From Daphnia pulex (lineage: Eukaryota; Arthropoda; Branchiopoda; Diplostraca; Daphniidae), in the NCBI RefSeq assembly GCF_021134715.1, contig NC_060023.1:930001-994000 (forward strand): a DNA stretch of 64,000 nucleotides. Reading direction: 5' to 3'. The stretch's first letter is position 1, and each line of letters opens with the position of its first letter. The notes below the pieces were generated by a model, which searched no databases, was not told the DNA's origin, and saw nothing but the letters and a program-made list of their open reading frames with translations. Shown in pieces: positions 1 through 10,922 of this stretch. Position numbers and translations under genes: made by a program.

Positions 1-768
1 ATGATTTCTCTAACGTCTATTAATTGAATAGAGAAACAACTTAAAAATATGATTTCACAATTAAACAACACCACAAACCTTGAATCCAAAGTAGTTGAAG
101 TTGAAGTCTCTGTCATAGATTATAGCAGAGTTGAGTTTATCTGAATGTTTTGTAATAATCCCATAGTGGAAATCAGATATCATTGGAGTGGGTTTCTTGG
201 TTATCTTGTTCTTCATGTTGTACAGATCATCAACCACCTCTGAATTTATGAACGATAATTTAGAATCATATTTAGAGACTAGTACATGATATTAAGAATT
301 CATACCAGAAAAAACCTTTTTGGTTTCTTTATGAAGGTTAGAAACAGCTATGCGTGCAGCTAGGATGGCATAATCTGGATGTTTAGTGGTCATTGTTGCA
401 GCTGTTTCAGCAGCAAGATTGTCCAATTCGACAGTTGTAACACCAGGATAGAGACCATTAATTACCTTCATGGTAATAGCAGTCTGCATAAAATAAGTCA
501 TTGATCAGATAATCACGTCAAAATCTTACAGCTAACAATACATACTGGGTCAACAAAATCCGAATTGAGCCCATAACATAGCTTTTGAATTCTTGATGTG
601 ATCTTGTCGAAATGAACATCTTCTTGCCTTCCACCTAAGTTCAATTGAAACTGAGTTAATACCACAGAACTTATGAGTAACGATAATATATTCATTTAAA
701 ATCAATTGAAACTATTATGACATACCGCGTTTCAATACAAACATCTTCTTGGATCCTACCCCAACCAT
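1..768 (-). CDS. RRM1: Ribonucleoside-diphosphate reductase large subunit, N-terminal exons (partial)
   Basis: Catalytic subunit that reduces ribonucleoside diphosphates to dNDPs for DNA synthesis in the cytosol. Five exons are visible on the minus strand: 726-768 (ATG at 768), 546-634, 306-483, 79-239, and 1-16, which runs off the window. Splice phases agree throughout. About 160 N-terminal residues are present, covering the ATP-cone regulatory domain ([16 protein letters not shown]) and the start of the catalytic region ([20 protein letters not shown], then [11 protein letters not shown] and NYFGFK), all near-identical to animal RRM1. The catalytic cysteines and C-terminal tail lie outside the window. 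Identity is close to certain; completeness cannot be judged. Confidence 0.95.
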
Positions 769-779
769 TTTGAAGCTGG

Positions 780-1519
780 ATTAAATTTTATGTTACAATG
801 GACAGAAAAGTACTGCTCGATTTACAGAATAAAACACCGATGACATAAAAGAATTGCCTCAAAAAGTCAAATTGCGTTGAGACAGCAATGACTGTGATGC
901 ACGAAAGGGAAAGGACAACTGTTGAAACTTCTTCACAGTTCCCCCAGAATTACGTTGAAATTACGTCATGATTCCGCCATGCTTTGTGGCCTTTCGCGCC
1001 AAAACAAAAAACATAGTAGTATGATTGATTATTAGATTTAAAAATTAATTTAATTATGTTTACTTGTGATTGTGATTTAAAGAAAAATAATAAAAAATCC
1101 ATCGGTATATATTTACAGGACTTTCAATTTCTTATTTCGTAAAAAATGTCTTCAAGTTTTAGTGGGCTGTGGCAACAAAAACAATGCAGCCTTGCATTTT
1201 TACGGCAGACGACGTTATTTGAGTGTGATTTTCGATCACTGGGAAATTGAAATTTTTCAAGTTGGGCTAATTTAGTTGATATCCATATCTTTTTCCATTT
1301 AATGACTATCAAGTTTCAAGTCTTCTTTACTCTTAATTCATGTATTCTAAAAATAATATTCCAAAAGTACCAGTGCCTTAAAAAATCATTGTAATAGCTT
1401 ATTAATTGTTGTAAATGAATCTGAGGCTGAGGCTAGCTTCTACATCTGTTTCTATTTTATTCTTGAAACATTTTAAGGTTAATTTTCATCACGTTGTTGA
1501 TTTTAAAAGACAATTAAAT
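780..1519. other. Intergenic, RNR upstream region
   Basis: About 740 bases with no supported gene. It holds the presumed RNR promoter and 5' leader (no clear TATA box) and AT-rich sequence up to the 3' end of the CUB gene. Short ORFs here have no recognisable content. Confidence 0.6.
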
Positions 1520-2534
1520 TTATTGGTCTGTCATAGAATACTCCGCGATAAATCCAGGAATGTCGTGCATGTAAGCATCTGATTGAAAACGTACCGATAA
1601 CTTATTTCCCTGTGAAACAGTTACAGGTGGTACTATTCGACCGCTGTGAATCATAACGATCGGATTGGAGAGCGCCGGATCAACGACCTTATTGTAAATC
1701 AATCAACTGTAATTAAATTTTGTAAAATGGAATTATTTTAACCAGAAATGCCATTATACAGTGACGGTGTCTCTGCCCGGTTCGGTCGTGAAATTGGTGA
1801 ACTGAAGTATGACCTTTTGATCCAACGGAGCCACAATTTCCCACAGACAATCGACGTTGTTATCGTAGTAGTGCGGATCCGCCGGAAATCCGGGACTAGC
1901 AATCGTGCCACTAGGAAACGTTAGTAAACCACCACACTCTTGTTTCTTTTCCTGCAATAACTTTGATTTGTTTTTAAACGTTATTTTGACAGATTTAACT
2001 TGACTACCGTGTAATAACGCAACTTGAATCCCTTTTCACTCTGGCCCCTAAGAGATGTGAATTGGATCAACATTTTATCGGTTTTAGACGTGATCCACGG
2101 GTAGAAATATTCATGGCCGCTCCAATCGAGCATCACCGGTGAGCTGGTGGTGGCCCCATCGTAAAACTTTATTGGTTTTCCAACATCTCAAGGTACATGG
2201 AAACAATTTAAATCCTTATATAAATTAGAGATACCGTAAGACGATCGAATCCAGTTTTCGTGGTGAAATTGCCCATAAAATAGACTATAATCCGGTAATT
2301 AAATTCAGGTGCTTGGATGAGCCAACGGCAATCGACGTAATCGTCGTACTCGAGCGGATAGTTGGGTGAGCTAATGTAGCCATTGGCATCAGTTAATATC
2401 ACGTAATTCAAACCTTAAATGTCCAACACCTTTCTATTAAATGTTAGAAATTTTAAACAATTAATTGTAGAAATACCAGTGACCAAGTGAGACAATGCGA
2501 CAACAATGACGTAAGCTGCAATTGAGCACCGCAT
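1520..2534 (-). CDS. Secreted protein with two CUB-like domains
   Basis: Probable extracellular protein. Exon 1 (2477-2534) encodes a signal peptide, MRCSIAAYVIVVALSHLVTG. Exons 2 (2235-2413) and 3 (2008-2186) form a first CUB-like domain, with GYISSPNYPLEYDDYVDCRW and later FYDGATTSSPVM. Exons 4 (1760-1951) and 5 (1520-1687) form a second, with SGTIASPGFPADPHYYDNN, DCLWEI and LSVRFQSDAYMHDIPGF, ending at TAA. CUB domains are beta-sandwich modules of secreted and matrix proteins. Exon lengths sum to 776, one base short of a whole frame: the exon 2/3 junction does not join in frame with the splice sites I can see. This means a missed splice site, a one-base indel, or early decay. Domain identity is firm; the exact model is not. 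Confidence 0.7.
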
Positions 2535-2786
2535 TGTGCGATAAGTTTTCCAGACACACTGTGATTGAAACTGTACAAATTCCATCGAGGATGTATGGTA
2601 ATGACTGATAAGCTGTTTCCTTGGCAACGCACCTGAAACTGAGGTTAACTTTGAACTGATTAAAGAGAATAAAGGTCTTGAATGTATTTCAAATCACGCT
2701 GATTACACATTTGAATTTACTCAAGTGTTTAGGCAAGTCTAGATTAATTCATTTTAAAACATTGTTCTATTGTTTAATTCACTTTT

Positions 2787-3895
2787 TCAGAGATCCACAG
2801 GATTACGAGTTTCAAGAGTGAAGGAGATGGTTGGCTTCAGCCCAGTGCGGTGATGTCCCCTTTCCGGAATATTGGCAATCAGCCAATCCAGGAGAGAGTG
2901 GCCACGAGTGATGGTGCCCCAGATGGTCTCGCTGGATTTCTTGATTTCTTTTCCGCCCTCCATGACACCGGAATTATCCTTGAGGAAGAAGATGCATTTC
3001 ACTTTGGAGAGTCTTCCGTCTTGGTCGAATGTGGGCTCCATCGCAGCGTCCAGTTTCACCAATTGCTCATCTCCAATCAGCTCCAATTTCAACGGATCGG
3101 CGTAGATCATCACTTCCGATTCAAACGGCTGGAAGTCGCTGTGGTGACATTCCAGCACGCAGAAGGACTCTGGTTTGAACTTTTGACACAGAAAAATTCA
3201 AATTCATTCGTGCAATAATGGAAATCTGGACTTACCTCCGGTTCGCCGAAAATTTTGAATTCCCTGGGCATGCGGAAGCAGTACTCCCCTAGAGCCTGGA
3301 CGAATTTGTGCTGGATAACAAACGGTGTGGACATGACGTGAACTTCACCCACATCATTTTCGCCAATTTTGAATGAAAACACGAACGGACAGCGATGGTA
3401 ATCAAATGCAACATTCACATTATTGTTCGGTTGCTCCTCGACTGGCGCTTCCGCTTCCGTTCTGCAGAAATAACATTAAATGATCACAGAAAATTTTAAT
3501 GTTAAATTTTATATAATTACGGAGGTGCGACGTTCATCTTCTTCCATTGGGCCAGTTGCAGGGCGTAAGTGTTGAGAGGCAACTCGTCAATCGCCCAGCC
3601 AGCGCAAGCATCCCGGCAGGTTTTGCATTCGTCATTCTTACAGGCTTTCCCGGTCTTGAGTAACATATTAATGAGATTATTTATCATAAAATAACTTGAA
3701 TAATATAGTTAACTTTTTATTTACTTTCAGACATTGGAGGCAAACGGTCGCCAGGGGATGCGATGGACATTTAAGTAATTTTGGTTCGTGTTCTACAGCG
3801 TCGAATGGCACCCAACATTCACGGCAAAGACTCAGGTCGACAGAAGATTCCGACATTCTCATTCTCTCAGAGGTTGGATCCAAACTGATGGTCAT
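2787..3895 (-). CDS. RING-finger protein of unknown substrate
   Basis: Four exons: 3725-3895, 3521-3654, 3236-3461 and 2787-3179. They sum to 924 bases (307 residues) with consistent phases. Residues about 20-85 form a RING-like zinc site: CREC, then LKCPSHPLATVCLQC, then CKNDECKTC after the first intron. RING domains usually bind E2 enzymes in ubiquitin ligases. The H-x5-C spacing after the histidine is longer than in the canonical RING. The remaining ~220 residues are probably globular, with no signal peptide or membrane segment, and I do not recognise them. The start is the first ATG in frame after a possible acceptor, so an upstream exon cannot be excluded. Ubiquitin ligase activity is inference from the fold only. 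Confidence 0.7.
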
Positions 3896-4290
3896 GCCAA
3901 GTTGCTGTACTAACAAAATATGCACTGACGTCGAAGCTTCGTTAGGTTGTTGTATCCGACGTCGATGGATCTACGCAGAAATACAATTCGGCAATTGATT
4001 TCCCAAAGGACAATTCGTGGTAAAATTATAGTTTTGCTGCCATTATCTAGCACCCCACAACAGGTAACATTCTTTTTTGAAATGTTATCGTTGATGTGCG
4101 ATTATGAATTTAATTGTATTTTATTTTGTAGGACGCAGGACAATGGCTTGCGCTTGCGAAGAGAAGGAAATAGTCAAGGTCAACCAAGTAATTATCCATG
4201 GTAAAAAATTACTAACCATCAGCACATTTTATTTAGTTTTATTATTTTTTAAGAGTCAGATAGAAGAATTGGAACTGTACAATTACACGA

Positions 4291-6071
4291 TTAAATTCGT
4301 TCGCATTCAGGGACGTTATAAGGCCATTCGCACCGCAATGTTTTCACCCAGTAAACTGTTCCAGTTGAGCAGCTCTGTGTATTACGTAAGAAAGTTAATT
4401 TCTCCAGTTGATATTTAAATGGACAAATTATTTACCCTCTGGAAGACATTTCCATGGGCGCAAATATAGAATTTAGAAGAGCACTTGGAAGATGGATCTC
4501 CGTAGTTGCCATCCGCTTTGCCATTGCAATTAAATGTCGATGGCCTTTCTGTAATTCGATACCTCTCTGATAGGCACATTTAGGTATTCATTCATTACAA
4601 AGGTTAGAAGCCAGCCTATTTGACTGTTATTTACCGCTCGATTCGTTGCCAGCGATTATCTCGGAGCTCATCATTTTCGCCAATCGCCTTGTAATTTCCA
4701 TCGAACTATTCTTGGTTTCTGTAATTCAACAATTCATTTTCACTCATTTCCTTTAATCTATTTGACTACTGACAAGTTACCTGTCAACTCTTTCCTTAAA
4801 TTTACAATGGTAGCCTTGGTTTCTGTGAATAAAAGGGAAAATTTAATTCACGCAGTTATAGCTTATAGTTATGGGGTTTTAAATACCGTTCAGTTCCCTT
4901 GTCAAAGTGGCTGTTGTTTCTACAAATTTTTGCAAAGCAGCTGTAAATTATACAAGTGTTGATTATGTTAATATGTCAATTTGTCACCATCTATTATTAC
5001 CGGCTACTTCTTTTCTTAAATCCCCAGCAACAGTGATTTTCGTTTCGGCCAGACGCATCAAAGATTCCGTCGAACGTCTGGATATTTCTGCACAGTAACA
5101 ACTATAAAAATCAGGTATAAAACCTCGGATAAAGTTTTAATTTTTACCATAATCATCTCGATTTTGATTTCTACTTCCGTTAAAGGTGCCCTTGAATTCT
5201 GGAAAACAAATTCAAATTATGTAACACCCGTCAACAATTGAATTTTCCATATAAAAACGAGTTACCGTTCAATTCCGTTCGCAAAATTCCAACCGCCGAT
5301 TTCATTTCTGCCATTCAAGTAAACAATCAAAAATTTACGTAACCTGTAGCGACAGCTGATAGTTAATTTTCTCCTACCGTTTAATTCTTTTTTCAAATCA
5401 GAATTTTTGGCGGTAAGTTCAATCCAGTCATCGGCCGTGGGGGCCGAATCATGAACGAAATGGATGTCGTGCAGTGGTGCCGTGCCGAACGTCTGAGAAG
5501 TCTGCGACGACGGACTGTAAACCAATTTCAAATTGTCGAATTGATCCGGATGGGTCCGCATGTCGTTGGCCAGCTGATGGCAATCCTTTAGCATCAAACA
5601 CGAAATGCTGAACCACATGGATTGCTGGAAGGGCAGCCAATCCGTGGACAATTTGTAGAGCGTCTGCACCGTCGTGCTGGCCAGTGCGACTTTCTCGAAC
5701 GGAACGACTCGCACTCGATCGGCCGCTACCTGCCGCCGGAAGAATTCCGCCAAGTATTGCACCACTCGACTCTGGACTTTGTCGTTCCACATTTCTATCC
5801 GGAAGCGCATCTCGTTCTGATTGGCCGCTTCGTTGAAGGAGGTGGTCGCACTTTTGCCGTCCACCTGGGCGATGGGTGAGTAGAAATAACATTTGTCGTC
5901 CGTCTTTAATTTGTTGTTGTCCACCTGCTCGTAAATGTCGAGTCGAAAATTGCCGTAGGGCACGGAAACGAGGATGCGATTGGAAATCTTTAGCCATGAC
6001 GTAAAACAATCTGATTGGCTGGAAACACTTACGATTAAAATTGTTACGAATAAAATTGGGCAATGTGCCAT
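4291..6071 (-). CDS. Secreted coiled-coil protein with C-terminal chitin-binding (peritrophin-A) domain
   Basis: Nine exons: 5378-6071, 5266-5307, 5148-5198, 5001-5087, 4887-4940, 4781-4822, 4635-4718, 4436-4548 and 4291-4374. They sum to 1251 bases (416 residues), fully in frame. Residues 1-22 are a signal peptide (MAHCPILFVTILIVSVSS). Residues ~25-220 are an unrecognised domain. Six short phase-1 exons then encode heptad-like stretches such as LVETT/TATLTREL and ATIVNLRKELT, likely a coiled coil. The last two exons form a CBM14 domain: FNCNGKADGNYGDPSSKC, FYICAHGNVFQ, SCSTGTVYW, RCEWPYNVPEC. This domain binds chitin in cuticle or peritrophic matrix. The start is the ATG at 6071; the upstream codon at 6080 is TTG. 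Likely an oligomeric chitin-associated matrix protein (inference). Confidence 0.85.
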
Positions 6072-6080
6072 TCTTATCAA

Positions 6081-6575
6081 TGTAGAGAAAGGAGCTACCG
6101 TTTTCTAGGGTGGTCTAATTGTTAGTGACAAATATTTAAAAAAAGAATTAATTCATCATCAATTTCATTTTTATTATATTTAAATATTTAAATCAAACCA
6201 CACCCAGACTACAAGCATGGCCTTCGGGACATCCGGGAAATGCGTTGGTCAGGAAGAGATTAAACTAATTTAAAAAATGATTATTAGATATCTAATCAGC
6301 GGGAAACGTTGGGGTTTATTTGAAAATGTTATCGTTTTGGATAATGGAAAAATATGTGTCATTGCATGGAATTGCGCGTTAACTCGGTCCGTTAACCTTT
6401 TGTGAAAAACCCGGTGGCATCGATTGGCCCTGAAATCCTAATAAGTTGGAACTGTTTGCATTTTATGTTACTTTAAGTCAAGTTGACAACTTGTCATAAA
6501 ATGATTTCGACACCACTCCTACAGATTAACATTTTATTGCATTTTTGTTTCGCCGGAAGGTTTAATCCAGCGCCG
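6081..6575. other. Intergenic between divergent genes
   Basis: About 500 bases separating the chitin-binding gene (minus) from the secreted protein gene (plus). AT-rich; no repeat or ORF worth calling apart from the TATA box of the plus-strand gene. Confidence 0.5.
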
Positions 6576-6583
6576 TATAAATA
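6576..6583 (+). promoter_or_regulatory. TATA box of the 6644 gene
   Basis: TATAAATA 68 bases before the ATG, with an initiator-like TCAGT about 21-25 bases downstream. This fits a start site near 6600 and a leader of about 45 bases. Confidence 0.65.
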
Positions 6584-6643
6584 AGAGAGTCCAGTTTCAG
6601 TGATGACCAGTTACATCTTTATCGTCTCAGCAGATAGACCATC

Positions 6644-7499
6644 ATGTCCGCTGTCCGTCTTACTTTGATCGTACTGCTGTTGGCTCTGCTGGCCGTCGAG
6701 ATTCCGGCCCAGGTTGTCCAGCCGGAAGATGAAATCATCAGTCCCACTCCGGTTCTACGCCAGGCTCGCCAGCAATCCACCCTCACCCTCACCATCCTCA
6801 AAACGGTAACAAACTTTATTGTACTTAATTTTAATTGAATTGAAATAATTTAGTTTCATTTGTACGGATGAACTAGACGACCATTTCATCCGTTCTGACG
6901 ACCACCATCACGACCAAGAAAACTTGCGGCATTTTGGCATCGGTTTCTGAAGGATCGGTCAATCCGGGCGGAATTACAACATTTACCACAGCACCAGCTG
7001 CGGTTTGCAGGAGAAAACGTCAAATTTGGGATCAACCTGTTTTTGTCGCCCTGAAAAATGACGATCCCAACTTGCAATATTACCGACTCACTCCTAGCCA
7101 AGTTTTGAGGTATTTAATTTTACCCGCGAAATTCAAATGTCAAATGTTTTAATTTTGATTTTGATCAAAAGTTTCGAGCCGACCGCATTGCCTCAATTCC
7201 GCAATTCCGCTAATAACAAGATTCCGGGCAACATGAAATATTTGATCAAGGATTTGCCGGAGGCTATCGAGCCATCGTTCGACAGAGCGGGGTCTGGCCT
7301 CCGCGTCAGCGCTAAGCTGTTTGGCGGCGGAATCAACAGCCTCATCTCATCCATCGTGTCCAACATTTTGGTGTCTACCACTACCACGACGACGTTCGTG
7401 ACCGTTTACACGTCCACTTCGGCCACCACGACCTACACCGACACAGCCAGCTTCTACGTCGTCGGAGCTTGTTATCCGGCCGGATTGACCACTTGTTAG
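6644..7499 (+). CDS. Secreted Thr-rich protein, unrecognised
   Basis: Three exons: 6644 to about 6805, about 6877 to 7109, and about 7173 to 7499 (donors at AAAACG|gtaaca and TTGAG|gtattt). Residues 1-23 are a signal peptide (MSAVRLTLIVLLLALLAVEI). The body has Thr-rich strand-forming patches (ISSVLTTTITTKK and VSTTTTTTFVTVYTSTSATT) around a basic CRRKRQ site that could be cut by a furin-type protease. It ends CYPAGLTTC. The family is not known to me; a cuticle or extracellular matrix role is only a guess. It has its own TATA promoter. Confidence 0.75.
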
Positions 7500-7861
7500 A
7501 AATGAAAACAGCGAACACGAATCACCATTCTTAACGGTTAATTTAAATATTTACATGATTAAAATGTCTTTTTGCCTGTTGCAAGATAATTATTTATCAG
7601 GATCTAGCTTGTTTTAGAATAATGCTTTATTTATATTACTGTTAGTAGTTTTATTTAATTGTATGTATTTCAAACGTAATACAAGAATTCCAGCACTATT
7701 TTTCCAGTTGTAAATGTTTGTGTGCACCTTTCAAATTCTTAGAACAACTTGAAGAACTTGAAAAAATTAATCTTTTTATGACACTCAACGTCACTTATAG
7801 CATAGTCATCATATCTCTTTTGTTCATAACTTGATTTAATACTCTTTCCCAATTAATTGAA
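7500..7861. other. 3' region of the 6644 gene, no gene seen
   Basis: AT-rich 3' flank between the secreted protein gene and the first tRNA; nothing else recognised. Confidence 0.5.
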
Positions 7862-7944
7862 TACCAGGTGTGGGGTTCGAACCCACGTCTCTATACAGAG
7901 ACCAGATCTTAAGTCTGGCGCCTTAACCACTCGGCCAACCTGGT
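7862..7944 (-). tRNA. tRNA-Leu (anticodon UAA)
   Basis: 83-base type II tRNA. The acceptor stem ACCAGGT pairs with ACCTGGT, followed by discriminator A. D arm GGCCGAGTGGTTAAGG (A box), anticodon stem CAGACT-TAA-GATCTG, long variable arm TCTCTGTATAGAGA, T arm GTGGGTTCGAACCCCAC (B box). No intron. It reads UUA codons. An inverted identical-looking copy lies at 8224-8306. Confidence 0.96.
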
Positions 7945-8223
7945 GGAATTTTGATGTTTAGACCGTGAAGAAATTCCATCTCCCAAGATGGAAGTCTCCA
8001 GCTAAATTAATTCAATAGTTTTACGACAACATCACCAAATATCAATGGGCAATCGACTCGCGAATAAATTTGATTCAACATCAAGATACTGACTTTGGAG
8101 AGACATAAAACCATATCGGGAACATGACGGTTGACACCCGAATGATTGGTCGATGGTGTGGCGATGACATCAGAATCCTTAATCAGAGACGGAATATTTT
8201 CCTGGTCTAAACAAATGATGTGC

Positions 8224-8306
8224 ACCAGGTTGGCCGAGTGGTTAAGGCGCCAGACTTAAGATCTGGTCTCTGTATAGAGACGTGGGTTCGAACCCCACAC
8301 CTGGTA
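8224..8306 (+). tRNA. tRNA-Leu (anticodon UAA), second copy
   Basis: Same 83-base type II tRNA-Leu(UAA) as on the minus strand at 7862-7944, with all arms intact. The two copies face away from each other, 5' ends inward, 279 bases apart. Confidence 0.96.
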
Positions 8307-8708
8307 GCATAAATAAACTTAATGAATAAAATAATAAATTCTTCGTTGAGGTAGGAATGTCGATTGAGCTGTTGTTGTTTTTGGTATTTTATGAGCGATA
8401 ACTCGTCATCAAAGTGATTATGAGACTATGGGTATTTTGTTAAATTTCAGTTGACCAAGCAAACAAATAGACTCGCAGTTGGCGACTAGCTACAGCATTG
8501 GTTAAAACAGCCACAAAATTATTATGTCGATTGCGCGATCGTTTTGGGGTTTCCTGGAAATGGGGTTGGATATCCCACAATTGTGTAACGGATTTCCTCT
8601 GTAATTGCAACAATTTCTTCCATTAAATCACTATCGAATGTGAATATAGGTGAACTCCCAGCAACATTTGGGTTGACATTATTCTTCTTAACAGCGCCGA
8701 TATCAGTC
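8307..8708. other. Upstream region shared with the peroxidase gene
   Basis: From about 8450 this stretch resembles 16270-16596, with matching blocks such as GCAAACAAATA, GCTACAGCATT and TCACTATCGAATGTGAA. The duplicated segment therefore begins before the first exon and includes the promoter region. No TATA box is clear in either copy. Confidence 0.6.
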
Positions 8709-9533
8709 ATGAAAACTGCGGTAAGACTTTCGTGAATTTCTTTTATTACAAACATTTAAAAAGCAAATAAAATAGATCCATATTTTCCATTATACAGACT
8801 ACTCCCTTATTATTCCATATTGTTCTTTTGGGCGTTGTGTCTCAATTTGCAAACGGACAAATTTGGAACATAGAGATTGATCTCAAATGGCAAAATAACT
8901 GCGACTTTCTTGCTGGTCGTGAAATTGAACGGATAGCCAGTCCAGGAGAAAACTGTGGCAGTCTCTGTATCGCCAGCCCTAAATGTACTCACTTTCGTTT
9001 CTCTCCCGATGGATTTTGTTCCCTGAAAGAAGCCACGATAGACTCTCCAGTAACGAATTCCGGAGCAGGATCGTGCGGATTTATACCCTGGAAATTCGAA
9101 TCGGGTAATAAATGTGATTTTTCCATGAAATAATTTCGTCGTACTTAATTACTTATGGTTGAATTTGAATCTGTCAGGGAGAGATCACTGGAAAGGCGAT
9201 GACAGTGGCGTCAAATGGCTGGCCAATTGCGATTTTGAAGGCCAAGACGTTGGCCAAATTGAAACTACAGGAGACAAGTGTGGCGACATCTGCCTGGCCA
9301 ATCTCGAGTGCAGCCACTTTCGTTATGACGGACAATTTTGTCGAATTAAAAAAGCCCCGCAATCGATTTCCCGTAAGGCCATCAACGGCGGAGCGTGTGG
9401 ATTTATCCCGTCGAGAAATTTCGTCATCGAGAAATCGGCAGGAAACTCTGGTTCAAATGTCGGCGGTTTTGGGTCTCAATGCAGATTTTATTTATTTATC
9501 TTTTTCGTGTTTAATGTGATTGTATTATTTTGA
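8709..9533 (+). CDS. Secreted double-PAN/Apple protein (partial paralogue of the peroxidase)
   Basis: Three exons: 8709-8720 (MKTA), 8798-9104 and 9178-9533. The model mirrors the first three exons of the peroxidase gene at 16597. It has a signal peptide ending near FANGQ. Two PAN-like modules follow: [20 protein letters not shown] to CGFIPWKF, and NCDFEGQDVGQIETTGDKC to CGFIPSRNF. PAN modules usually bind protein or carbohydrate. Where the peroxidase continues into a cysteine module, this copy runs after NVGGFGSQC into a hydrophobic tail (FYLFIFFVFNVIVLF) and stops. The tail resembles a GPI-anchor signal or membrane segment. It may be a functional lectin-like protein or a truncated copy that happens to stay open. 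Intact splice sites favour the first; expression is unknown. Confidence 0.7.
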
Positions 9534-9603
9534 TTGTTGCATAATATAATGTGTTGCCAATTATGTTTTATTGGCTATTGGCTATTCGCTATGGATTGAG
9601 TTA

Positions 9604-9610
9604 CTACTAG
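9604..9610. repeat. Target-site duplication, left
   Basis: CTACTAG directly outside the left inverted repeat of the P-like element, repeated at 12855-12861. It could be read as 8 bases (CTACTAGC) if the terminal C is shared. Confidence 0.85.
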
Positions 9611-9687
9611 CAGAGCTATAGATACCTGGTCAGTTCATGGCTGTGTTGGCTTCCCTATCCCGGTTTCAGGGTAAACGTAAGCCGATT
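9611..9687 (+). repeat. Left terminal inverted repeat of P-like element
   Basis: 77 bases matching the reverse complement of 12778-12854 without mismatch. Outer end CAGAGCTATAGATACCTGG. Confidence 0.9.
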
Positions 9688-9995
9688 GGGAAAAATGGAT
9701 GAGCGCCTCTAGTGAGTGTGTCAGCTACTACGTGAAGCCAGCCAATCAGGAAGGGTCTATGAAAAACTCATTGGCCAATCACAGCTTACTTTTCTACAAG
9801 AAGTGAAAAACAATAATAAAAGGTTTTCCATAATAAAAAGGTAGAAATATCCAACTGTCAAACCTCTAAGTTTCAAGCCGAATTTATATTCGATTTTGAA
9901 TAGCCGGTTGTTTTCGCACAATCCTAAATTAATTTGCCGTAATTTATAAAATGTTGTACTATTTTCAATGAATGTTTTTACTTTCCAACTATTAG

Positions 9996-10784
9996 GCTCG
10001 TAACTTCAGCACCAGTTCATCATCCCAGCAGTTGGTGAAGGTAAATCATGTGAGTGTGGTACAGGTACATTTTAACCTAATTGTGTAATTGTTATAGGCT
10101 CCAGTCCAAGTTTTTGGGTTGTATGGTCGCTATGCCTCAGCACTCTACTCTGCTGCTTCCAAACAGAAATCTTTGGACAAAGTTGAAAGCGAGTTGAAGG
10201 ACTTTCATGCAACTATCGCCAAAGATTCTCGTTTGGCAGAATTCATTGCCAACCCCACTTTGAAGAGATCACTTAAGAAAGATGCTCTTATTTCAGTTGC
10301 CAAGAAATTGAAAATGAGTGCTGTTACAGGCAACTTCCTTGGTAAGTTTTTATTTTCTATTGGTTTTCACTTTATTCTAATTGTTATTCATATGGCTATG
10401 ATTACAGAACTCCTTGCTGAGAATGGAAGACTTAACAAATTGGATGTTGTCACTGGCCATTTCTTTAACATGATGGCTGCATTCAGAGGTTAAGTTGTAT
10501 GTGAGGTCACCTCAGCCAAGGTAAAATATAAATCTAAAAAAAATTAAACAATTACATGTTTAAAAAAATCTATTCTTATATCAAGGCCTTGGATGCTGCT
10601 ACATTGAAAGAGGTTACTGCCGCTCTTTCTGGATTCTTGCAGAAAGGACAGTCTCAAGATTTCAACCAAGGTGGATCCCTCCATTGTTGGTGGACTTGTA
10701 GTTGTCCTTGGAGATCGCTACATCGACATGAGTTTGGCATCAAAGATTAAACGTTACACCACTCTCCTTAAACAACCCGTCTAG
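9996..10784 (+). pseudogene. ATPsynO: ATP synthase subunit O (OSCP) fragment
   Basis: Four exon-like blocks: 9996-10040, 10098-10341, 10408-10520 and 10586-10784. They encode the mitochondrial F1Fo stator subunit OSCP: LYGRYASALYSAASKQKSLD, LAENGRLNKLD, VVCEVTSAKALDAATLKEV, VDPSIVGGLVVVLGDRYIDM. Introns are retained, so this is a DNA copy, not a retrocopy. Exon 1 with the start codon is absent. Codon 10491-10493 is TAA where relatives have Glu (RGEVVCEV). Two bases are missing near 10653 (KGQS-KIST), which shifts the frame before the end. A 3' AATAAA follows near 10862. It lies inside the transposon, so it is best read as captured, decaying host DNA; the working gene must be elsewhere. Confidence 0.9.
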
Positions 10785-10922
10785 AAATTTAAGTTGGCTG
10801 CGTTATAGTGGGAAACAAATATGTACATCAAATGGCAAAGATATGATGTAGTGGATATGAAAAATAAAAGAAATCGTATCACGAGGTTCTCCTTGTATGC
10901 AAACAACATTGTCATTGTTATT

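Noticed and set aside
4104-4418. Plus-strand ORF with apparent exons over 4104-4418
   Set aside because: It lies antisense to the last two exons of the chitin-binding gene, whose peritrophin-A match and exact frame explain the openness.
5449-6063. Long second-frame minus ORF within exon 1 of the chitin-binding gene
   Set aside because: Shadow of the real frame, with no independent signal peptide or motif.
8007-8225. 72-codon minus ORF between the two tRNA genes
   Set aside because: Text looks mildly protein-like, but no start context, partner exon or family was found, and it runs to the edge of the tRNA.
8522-8755. Minus ORFs upstream of both PAN genes (also 16410-16598)
   Set aside because: They lie in the duplicated promoter and first exon regions; similarity between them reflects the DNA duplication, and they diverge by indels.
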